Below, piece after piece: positions 56,959-64,000 of a DNA stretch of 64,000 bases. The position numbers and the translations under genes are program-made. Under the pieces are notes generated by a model. That model was not told where the DNA came from and made no database searches. It was given only the letters and a program-made list of their open reading frames with translations. Every line of letters starts with the position of its first letter. The first letter of the stretch is position 1. The stretch is from positions 54,434,408 to 54,498,407 of the forward strand of contig NC_133327.1 of assembly GCF_042186555.1 (NCBI RefSeq), given 5' to 3'. This DNA is from Aquarana catesbeiana. Its lineage: Eukaryota > Chordata > Amphibia > Anura > Ranidae.

Positions 56959-57064
56959 TGGGTTAATTACTAAAGGCAAATCCACTTTGCACTACAAGTG
57001 CAGTTTCAGTGCAGTCTCAAGTGCACTTGTAGTGCAAAGTGGATTTTCCTTTAGTAAATAACAC
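56959..57064. repeat. ~100-bp palindrome within Harbinger copy 2
   Basis: Orthologous to 29117-29216: GGCAAATCCACTTTGCACTAC against its complement. Being in both copies at the same place, it was in their common ancestor. Confidence 0.88.
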
Positions 57065-57393
57065 CCAACAGTGCTTTCTAATTTTACACAATCACACCAT
57101 TTTCATGGCTCCCCAAATTTCTGTCATGGTGTTGAAAATGATTAATAGTTTTGTCAGTAATGCATTACATACATTAACAAAAAAAACCAAGGTGTGTGTG
57201 TAGCAGACCCACAACATAATAATAATAGTTAGCCGAAGAAGAGATTGTACCTCATGTTTCAACAAAATTTAATTTGCACTGTTGAAGAAAAAGGCCAAAA
57301 AATTTGAACATTAATAAAACATAACCGAGGAGACAGCTAAAAGAAAGCCAAGCAGTAAATCAAAGCAAATATTTGTTCAGTTCAAAGATATTT

Positions 57394-59593
57394 TTATTTT
57401 AAAAATGTCTCAGACATTGTCTGGCTTATCGATGGCCCCCCTACCCGCAAAGTATTCCATGTATCTTTTACGGACCTCGCGGGCACTCTGGGGGGGGGCA
57501 AGCCAGGACGGCCAGTTTCAAGCCCCGTCAGGGTTGGTTCATTAATATGAATTCCGGCTTCAGGCCCAACTGAGGCAGCATAGTTCAAAGAATTTCTCCT
57601 GAAAAAGTTGTGGAGAACACAGCAACACAGGATGATGTGATTGAGTTTATATTCCACCATGTGTATCAGTGTAAGAAATAGGCGGAACCGGCTGGCCATT
57701 ATTCCAAATGTATTCTCCACCACTCTTCTGGCTCTGGCCAGCCGGTGATTAAAAACCCTCTGGTCCTATAGGGAGGGTCCTCATAGGGAATGGCCGCATA
57801 AGATGGTCCCCCAGCGCAAAAGCTTCATCTGCAAAGAAGACGAATGGGAGTCCTTCCGCATTGTCTTCTGGAGGTGGCAAGCCCAAACTGCCTTTCTGGA
57901 GACACCTGTAGAACTCGGTCTGGGCGATGACTCCACCATCCGACATCCGGCCATTCTTCCCCACGTCCACATACAGGAACTCGTATGCAGCCGACACCAC
58001 CCCCAACATCACAATACTATTGAACCCCTTGTAATTATAATAGTATGACCCCAAGTTGGGGGGTGGGACTATGTGGATGTGTTTCCCATCAATTGCCCCT
58101 CTGCAGTTAGGAAAGTCCCACCGCTGGGCAAAGTGGGAGGCCACAGTCTGCCATTCCTGTGGGTTGGAAGGAAATTGTGGAGTCAAACAAGAATAAAAAA
58201 ATTAGTCATTTTGCACAAAACATTGAAAGCAGGTTAGACACAAACATTCTTGGCCAACATCAGTATAACATTTATTTTAGGGAGTATTTAAAGACAAAAG
58301 TATACGGTCCACCAATCAGATTCCTCACCCCCTCTGATGGCCCATTGTTAAAATTTTAGGGGGGGGATGTTTTGGACAGGTAACCCTCTCCACTTCATTG
58401 AGAGATGAATGCCTAAATAATGTGTATTACTTTGGCCAGCCCCTCCTTTCTTACACTATTGGCAGCCCACTGGACAGGTAAGAAGTGTCATAATACAAAA
58501 ATTTGAATACACACTGTCCAAATTGGAGCACAATTTTAACATTCTGCAATTACCTATCAAGATAATAATAGGATAGAAAAACTTTAAACAGTACCATTTG
58601 AAAGTATTCAGGCAGGCCGTTGCACTACAAGTTTTGGGGAATTCATACAGAAATCTGACCACAAAAGAGGTAGGTATAGTGTGTATGGGTTTGGCAAAGT
58701 CAGCAGACTTCAGAGTCAGAGGATTGTTATGGGTTGACTTAGCGTTTGGGGGGGAGGGAGGGTTCCAAATGAGTTTGGGACCCAAAAAAAAGCCTCTGCC
58801 ACTCTGCCAGAATTTAAGGACACAAATAACATTTGTACACATTTTAGGGGGTGTTTAGGGTAAAGCACTACTATGGAGCTGACAAAATACATTGTTAAGT
58901 GACTAGGCGAGGTAGATATATGGTAGATATATGCCCAGGAGAGCATGCTGGGGAGGTAAGTGAAGGCAAATATGTATGAAGGACAAAAAAAAAGTTAAAA
59001 CATTCCAGCATGCATGAGGACAAAGGGGACCTTTACAGCATATTACAATCATGGCAATTAGGGAATGAGGAAAGAAATACAATATATTATCAAACATTAA
59101 ATACAATAAAATGTGATGTTAAAGGATAACAATCTTACATTAATATAGTCCTTCTGCAGGACCTGGTTGATGGCAGAACAGGTCTCCGGGATAATGATCC
59201 CCAGAGCCTGGGGGAGATGCCTGTCGAGAACTTGAGGTCCTGCAGGCTTCTCCCCGTCACCAAGTACCGCAAAGTGGCGACTAGCCTCTTCTCCGAAGTG
59301 ATGGCTTGCCTCATGCAGGTATCCTGCCTACTGATATAAGGGGTCAGCAAAGCCAACAAACGGTGAAAAACGGGGTCCGTCATCCTGAGAAAGTTCCTGA
59401 AATCGTCAGGATTATTCTCACAGATCTCACGGAGCAAAGGCATGTGACAGAATTGGTCACGCTGGAGCAACCAATTCTTGGTCCATGAACTCCTCCCCAC
59501 CCTGTTCATGGACTGGACTTGTGTCAAAGTAAGAACCCCAACACCAAGCCCCTGCGCAGCATAAACTCTACGATGAGTACGTACACGCAACAT
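57394..59593 (-). pseudogene. HARBI1-like DDE transposase, copy 2 (two frameshifts)
   Basis: Exon 1 is 59593-59139: MLRVRTHRRVYAAQG, NWLLQRDQFCHMPLL, DDFRNFLRMTDPVFHRLL, RQDTCMRQAIT, KRLVATLRYLVTGRSLQDL, STGIS; a frameshift follows near 59210; donor AAT/GTAAGA. Exon 2 starts at 58156 (acceptor CCACAG/GAATGG): WDFPNCRGAIDGKHIHI (first Asp in DGKH), GFNSIVMLGVVSA, YVDVGKNGRMSDGGVI (second Asp region), PFVFFADEAFALG, a frameshift near 57750, RRVVENTFGIMASRFRLF (third acidic residue in ENTFG) and LHNFFRRN. This is the DDE_Tnp_4 pattern of HARBI1-type nucleases. The ~980-bp intron has no LINE, unlike copy 1. Confidence 0.9.
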
Positions 59594-60068
59594 GGCTTTA
59601 AAACGGTCGGCTGGTCAGAACGAAGTAACAGAACGCACTGAAGAACAGCAAGGCCTGTGAAGAGCGACCTGAAAATTAGCAACGAGCGGACAAGAACACA
59701 ATGATAAATCAATGCGAACGCACTACACGCACTGAAGACCAGATACAAACCCACAAGCACAAACTGAACAGCAGAAAAACAAACTGAAAACCAGGAGTCT
59801 AAAAAAGCGCAAATCCTTTCTCACCAAACTTTTACTAACACAAGATTAGCAAAAGGAGCCCAAAGGGTGGCGCACTTGGTATTGAACTGCCCTTTTATAA
59901 ACCCGTCGTACGTGTTGTACGTCACCGCATTCTCGATGTTAGGAAATTCCAGCAACTTTGTGCAACCGTGTGTATGCAAAACAAGTTTGAGCCAACAGCC
60001 GTCGGAAAAAATCCGATGGATTTTGTTATCGGAATGTCCGATCAATGTCCGATCGTGTGTACGGGGCA
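59594..60068. promoter_or_regulatory. Transposase upstream region and right terminus of Harbinger copy 2
   Basis: Contains the subterminal palindrome-like GTACGTGTTGTACGTCACC (about 59907-59925), also in copy 1 (about 32703-32721), and two TGTGTAT/TGTGTAC plus GTCCGATC motifs near the end. These repeated motifs are candidate binding sites for the Myb/SANT or MADF protein; no direct evidence. Confidence 0.5.
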
Positions 60069-60071
60069 TAA

Positions 60072-61195
60072 GACTCCACGACACAATCCAGTTGGCCTCC
60101 TACAACCCATACCCAATGGAGAGAGGCCCTGGACCCACCTGTCTATAAATTTCATTGTGGAGTTGCCCAACTCTCAACGTAACACAGTTATTCTTATGGT
60201 GGTTGACCAGTTCCCAAAGATGTGTCATTGTATTCCACCTAAGAAGTTGCCCACTTCTAAGGAACTGGCTTCCATTTTTGCTTGGGAGATCTTTCGCTTA
60301 CATGGGCTACCCCAGGTGATTGTCTTGGGCAGGGGTAGTCAATTTTGTGTCCCGGTTCTGGCGAGCCTGTTGTGCACAATTGGGAATTCAGCTTGCTTTC
60401 TCCTCTGCATATCACCAGCAGTCTAATGGGGCCGCCGAACGAGCCAATCAGTCCTTGGAGCAATTCCTACGTTGCTATAGTTCTGACCTTCACAACAACT
60501 GGTCAGACCTATTACCATGGGCAGAGTTTGCTCACGACAGTGGCTTGACTTCTGCTTCCCGATTGTCTCCGTTTATGGCGAATTATGGTTTCCAACCTAC
60601 CATGTTGCCTGACTCGTTTGTTCCGCAGAGTATTCCTGCACTAGAGGAGCATCTCTGTGGTCTTTGCTCCACTTGGGCACAAGTCCAGGAGGCTTTGCGT
60701 CATGCTAATGATAGGTACAGACTCCATGCTGACCGCAGACGCCTGCCTGCACCTTCCTACCAGTTTGAGGACATGGTCTGGCTGTCATCTCCCAACCTCC
60801 GACTTTGCGTTCCCTTACTGAATTTCGCACCCTGTTTTTTTGGGCCTTTCCGTATCCTTCACAGTATTAACCTAGTGGCTTTCGTGTTGGACCTTCCTCC
60901 TAGTATGCGCATCTCAAATGTGTTTCATGTCTCCTTATTGAAACTGTTGGTCTGCAACCGCTTTACCACCTCGGTGCCACGTCCTCACCCTATACAGGTT
61001 AAGAATCATGAGGAGTATGAGGTACAATCCATTGTTGACTCCTGTAGGTTCCGTGGGCGCATACAGTATCTGGTGCATTGGAAGGGGTACGGTCCAGAGG
61101 AACGCTCCTGGGTCTCATCCTCAGACGTACATGCTCCTGCCCTCCTCTGTGATTTCCATAGATGTTTTCCCCTCAAACCTGGTGGTCCTCCAAGG
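60072..61195 (+). pseudogene. gypsy integrase core and chromodomain
   Basis: Resumes after the Harbinger TAA. HNPVGLLQPIP, PWTHLSINFIVELP (the first catalytic position, normally Asp, reads Glu), VDQFPKMCHCIP, then LGRGSQF where the family has a D-R-G-S motif, so the second Asp is Gly. A frameshift near 60345 leads to the long frame: AYHQQSNGAAERANQ (catalytic Glu), LLPWAEFAHDSG, then GPFRILHSINLVAF and ISNVFHVSLLK (GPY/F-like module) and a chromodomain (EEYEVQSIVDSCR, YLVHWKGYGPEERSWV). Chromodomains direct integration to marked chromatin. Two changed catalytic residues confirm a dead copy. Confidence 0.9.
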
Positions 61196-61221
61196 GGGGG
61201 GGTCATTGAGGAGGGGGGTAC
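61190..61221 (+). promoter_or_regulatory. gypsy polypurine tract
   Basis: A purine-rich run with GGGGGGG at 61194-61200 and GAGGAGGGGGG at 61208-61218, directly before the 3' LTR (TGTCAGGGC at 61222): the primer for plus-strand synthesis. Confidence 0.8.
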
Positions 61222-61672
61222 TGTCAGGGCTGGCTCGGTCCTTCCTTCTCTGAGCTGGCCAATCAGCTGTCCGCTAATTGCCAGCTCTCATCTCTCTCCA
61301 CAGTTAGCCAGCTGTTGTGGATCTGCTTGTCAGTCCCGCCTACTTAAAGATCTCCAACTCACTTCATTCCTGCCTTCGCCTTGGTCACATCACAAGAAAC
61401 CATCTCCTGCGTTCCTGTTTAAAGACTGGCTTTGCTGACATCCCTTCTGGCTCCTTATCCTGCTTGCTGTTCCTGTACTTGGATCCCTGACCTCTGGCCT
61501 GGCTTATTACCCGATCTGGTTCCTGAACTCTGGCTTGGCTGATTACCCAATCTGGTTACTGAACTCTGGCTATGCTTTGACTATGCTTACTCTATTTACC
61601 TTTTTATTTTTATTAATAAACAAGTGTGATTTTACTGTACTTCTGTCTCGGCCTGGTTCATGGTTTCTGACA
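61222..61672 (+). repeat. gypsy 3' LTR
   Basis: 451 bp, beginning TGTCAGGGCTGGCTC and ending GTTTCTGACA, so TG...CA ends with the TGTCA/TGACA inverted repeat. Contains a 34-bp-spaced duplication (CTGAACTCTGGCT repeated) and AATAAACAAG (61616-61625) as a polyadenylation signal. No 5' LTR was found, so the element is truncated. Confidence 0.88.
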
Positions 61673-62397
61673 CAGGTCAAATGGCTGTAAGAAAGCCATT
61701 GCTAAGATGGCAAAATGAGAAAAAGAGGCTTGCCTAGGCTATGAAGCATTGCAAGTGAAATACTGAAGTTTGGAAAAAGATCTCCTGGAACAATGAATCA
61801 AAAATATGAAATCTTCAGTTCATCATGCAGGGTTTATGTAAGCGGTTTGTCAAATATGGAGGAGAAACTGGTGGTCTGGCACTCTTTTGCTGGTCAGGGA
61901 TTCATTTTACAGCAAGATCACCAAAAACATACCTCCAGGCTGCATCAGAACTACCTTAGAAGAAAAGAACGAGATGATAGGCTTCAAATTATGGAATGAC
62001 AAGCATAGTCTGCAGATTTAAAACCCATCAAGCCAGTTTGAGATGAACTGGACAGAAGGGTGAAAGCAAAGCAGCATACAAGTGCAACACATTTGTGGGA
62101 ACTTCCGCAACAGTGTTGGGAAGAACTTTCCGAACAATATTTGATTTCCATTATAGAAAGAAAGACACAAGTCTGTCAGGCTGCTATATCTGCAAAAGGT
62201 GGCTACTTTGATAAGTCAATAATTTACAGGAGCTTACAATTTGTTAAAGAAAATAATTCCATGATTTCTTTTTTATGTCCAATTGTTTATTTGTCCTAGG
62301 CTTTATTTTCACAGTACATTGAAACATTAAACTGCAGAAATTTCAATGAAAACTGGAAAAATTGGGTTGTTCTAAACCTTTTGACCAGTAGTGTATA
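61673..62397 (+). pseudogene. Tc1-like transposase pseudogene, 3' half
   Basis: Remnant DDE region in several frames: QQDHQKHTSRLHQNYLRR (second catalytic Asp region, family form N/QDxDPKHTS), then WPAQSPDLNPI-like sequence near 62000-62030, now broken, and LDRRVKAKQHTSATHLWE and LPQQCWEELSEQYL. Ends with CCTTTTGACCAGTAGTGTAT (62377-62396), the typical terminus of this Tc1-like group. The N-terminal domains are absent. It directly follows the gypsy LTR. Confidence 0.85.
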
Positions 62398-62776
62398 TAA
62401 AAAAATGTGCCAAACAAATATAAATAAAATATATGAATAAAAAAAATATACAAAATATTACAAAAAATAAAAAGAGTCATCAGTTTAAAGTTTTCACTCA
62501 AAATAGTTTCCCCAAAATTTGGTATATTTCTTTATAGGGTCAGGAAGGATTATTTTTGACTCAATGAGACAACACTAGCTCTAGATTCCCAAGGGAATTC
62601 ATTTTACCTTGCTCTGGAAAAAAAATATAGTTTAAGAAAGGATTAACTTGATGGGTATGCACTAACCTAAATTACTAATGGAACAAGTTTGTTTAAGTTT
62701 ATTTATGTTTTGAATTATGAAAACACTAATTTTGAATCTTGGACACTCCCTTATGAAAAAAAATCCAAAGCTGTCC
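62398..62776. other. No recognisable gene
   Basis: AT-rich sequence upstream of the GPCR exon. Nothing assignable apart from AT runs at 62398-62470. Confidence 0.4.
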
Positions 62777-62783
62777 TATAAAA
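62777..62783 (+). promoter_or_regulatory. Possible TATA box for the GPCR-like exon
   Basis: TATAAAA lies 64 bp before the ATG at 62847, with no upstream in-frame start nearby. Spacing fits a short 5' UTR. Such motifs are common in AT-rich DNA, so this is weak evidence. Confidence 0.4.
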
Positions 62784-62846
62784 TGTGAGCAGTCAATATG
62801 GCTTCATTCTTTAGAGCACAGAGAGTATGATCTAAAAATACACTGC

Positions 62847-63028
62847 ATGTTTTTACCTCCTATAATCACACTTTCTTCTCTTTTTGGATTTGCACTTTCC
62901 TTTCGTTCCCCCAAAACAGTTGTGGCTCAAAAACCTGGAGATATTATGCTTGGAGGGATCTTTCACATCCATGAAGGAGTTTATAATTTATTAGAACGTC
63001 TTTATGTAGATGAATTCACCTTTGCAGG
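62847..63028 (+). CDS. Probable first coding exon of a class C GPCR
   Basis: ATG at 62847, then a hydrophobic signal-peptide-like stretch (FLPPIITLSSLFGFAL), then KTVVAQKPGDIMLGGIFHIH. The PGDIMLGGIF-H segment matches the first beta strand of the ANF-receptor (Venus flytrap) domain in class C receptors such as GPRC6A, CaSR, V2R and metabotropic glutamate receptors (consensus GDI-IGGLF-IH). The open frame runs to a good splice donor, AGG/GTAAGT, at 63028/63029, leaving a 60-codon exon, usual for V2R/GPRC6A-type first exons. Later exons would lie beyond the window, or the exon is an isolated relic. The exact receptor type cannot be told. Not explained by any transposon here. Confidence 0.6.
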
Positions 63029-63530
63029 GTAAGTGCTGAAGAAATTTTAAATGAAATGCAAGGAATTCAATTTCTCTTTTCTTTTTAACACAACAAAATG
63101 TTTACTTGCCCTTTTTTTTTACTTGCCATTGATATTAATAAAGCATAATTATTTACTCTGACATTATTCAGAAATTGGTTTTAATCCATGTTTACCAACA
63201 GCTGTAGGGATTGTGACTTGCATACATCTTTGGATGAGAATTGCTTGCAAATTATGTTAAATTTGAAAAAAATTGACAGATTCAGATAGCTAAATGCCAA
63301 TCCAAATTTTTCTTATATTTGGCATTTCAGGTTCAGGAAGGGAAGAGAAGGGTTGTTACTGCCTTATATTTGCTTCTGTTGTTGTTTAAGCACCCTTAAG
63401 CTGGCCATAGATAGGTCATTTGTTTTTTTTTGTTCGGCCAGAGGGCTGAATACAAAAAATTAACAGATTCCTCCATCTACATGAATGAGGTGTGGGTGGA
63501 GAAACCCCCCCTACCAGGACATTGTATTCT
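63029..63530. other. Presumed intron; no feature
   Basis: AT-rich sequence after the splice donor, with no second exon identifiable. Contains a TGTTCGGCCAGAGGGCTGAA motif near 63432 of uncertain nature. Confidence 0.4.
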
Positions 63531-64000
63531 AACACCTTAAAATATAAATATGTAGTGCTAATCCAATGTAATTAGATACAGTTCATATAAGAGATGATAA
63601 AAGAAAACAGATTAAAACCCCGCACCAGCTTCAATGTGAAGATAGAAACACACCACACCACAGTGTTTCCAGCAAGTCTCCTTACCAGAGGAGTTTGACC
63701 CTCATATTATAGAGAGGTCAAAAAAGCATGTAACACAGAACTATATTCCTCCACAACTTCAAGTAGCAGGTGAATTGGCTCCCATCAGAATCTTTAGGGC
63801 TGTATATAAGGTTCCCAATATAATCAACTGGTATCACGATCATGTGCACACTCAGTGTAGCCCCCGATCACATGGCATGCAGCTATGTAATAAACATGCG
63901 GCTCTTAATGTTTCATCTGTTTTCTTTTATCATCTATTATAGGGACTGTATTTAATTACATTGGTTAGGGCTGCATATTGATATTTTCAAGTGTTATATT
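63531..64000. mobile_element. Foldback element, cut by the window end
   Basis: The left arm (about 63531-63620) contains CCAATGTAATTAGATACAGT and GATGATAAAAGAAAACAGAT. The right arm (about 63912-64000) is its complement: ATCTGTTTTCTTTTATCATC, then ACTGTATTTAATTACATTGG. Arms are about 90 bp and run to the edge. The interior has no frame. Family unknown. Confidence 0.88.

Larger units (their letters stand above)
52565..60068. mobile_element. PIF/Harbinger element, copy 2 (three genes)
   Basis: Flanked by TAA at 52562-52564 and 60069-60071. Left end TGTCCTGTACACACGGTCGG, right end on the other strand TGCCCCGTACACACGATCGG. Contains the same three genes in the same order and orientation as copy 1. 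The transposase keeps all DDE motif regions but with two frameshifts. 7504 bp. Inserted in gypsy integrase. Confidence 0.93.
50885..61672 (+). mobile_element. Ty3/gypsy chromodomain retrotransposon, split by Harbinger copy 2
   Basis: Plus-strand order: gag zinc knuckle (about 51050-51170), protease (51250-51600), RT start (51650-51932), deletion of the RT palm, RNase H (51935-52200), integrase zinc finger (52380-52560), interruption by Harbinger (52565-60068), integrase core and chromodomain (60072-61195), polypurine tract and 3' LTR (61222-61672). The 5' LTR is not present. The chromodomain after integrase marks a chromovirus-type element. Non-functional. Confidence 0.9.

Overview
This window is eukaryotic, intergenic or intronic DNA that is almost entirely transposable elements. 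The mix suggests an anuran amphibian, probably a ranid-type frog: L1/Tx1-like LINEs, a Rex1/Babar-like LINE with a TAA-repeat tail, large TTAA-flanked piggyBac elements, intron-containing PIF/Harbinger elements, a chromodomain Ty3/gypsy element, hAT and Tc1 relics, and many palindromic MITEs. Species is inference. Only two non-transposon genes are recognisable: a frameshifted copy of MMGT1/EMC5 at about 455-706 (+), and a probable first coding exon of a class C GPCR at 62847-63028 (+) with a TATA box 64 bp upstream.

Layout. 1-5.3 kb holds the MMGT1 pseudogene and old repeats. 5.3-11.3 kb is a piggyBac element (5501-10863, transposase on -) inserted at a TTAA inside an older copy of the same family (5305-5500 plus 10864-11305). 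12.08-34.27 kb is one minus-strand endogenous retrovirus (3' LTR about 12.08-12.34 kb, 5' LTR about 33.87-34.27 kb), filled by a second piggyBac copy (12836-17774, opposite orientation to the first), two opposed L1-like LINE pieces (18.27-22.45 kb) and an 8.2-kb Harbinger element (24637-32862, TAA target duplication). The Harbinger carries a Rex1-like LINE in its transposase intron. 34.27-42.69 kb is a ~110-bp tandem-repeat region split by a 5.7-kb L1-like LINE (35112-40829) with a perfect 14-bp target duplication. 42.7-45.8 kb is a decayed hAT transposase containing a MITE. 48.2-50.6 kb is a run of non-autonomous elements. 50.9-61.67 kb is a plus-strand chromodomain gypsy element split within integrase by a second Harbinger (52565-60068). 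A Tc1-like relic, the GPCR exon and a foldback element end the window.

The most interesting system is the Harbinger family. Both copies carry three genes in the same order: a MADF-domain gene (-), a Myb/SANT-like gene (+) sharing a ~300-bp divergent promoter with it, and a two-exon HARBI1-like DDE transposase (-). Harbinger elements typically pair a transposase with one Myb-like protein; here a MADF protein is added. Splice sites and phases agree between copies, the MADF first exon is exactly 459 nt in both, and the disabling lesions differ, so the ancestor probably had all three genes intact. An inverted partial copy of the MADF exon and a ~220-250-bp long inverted repeat are also shared by both copies.

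All functional statements rest on motifs read by eye; no database search was possible.
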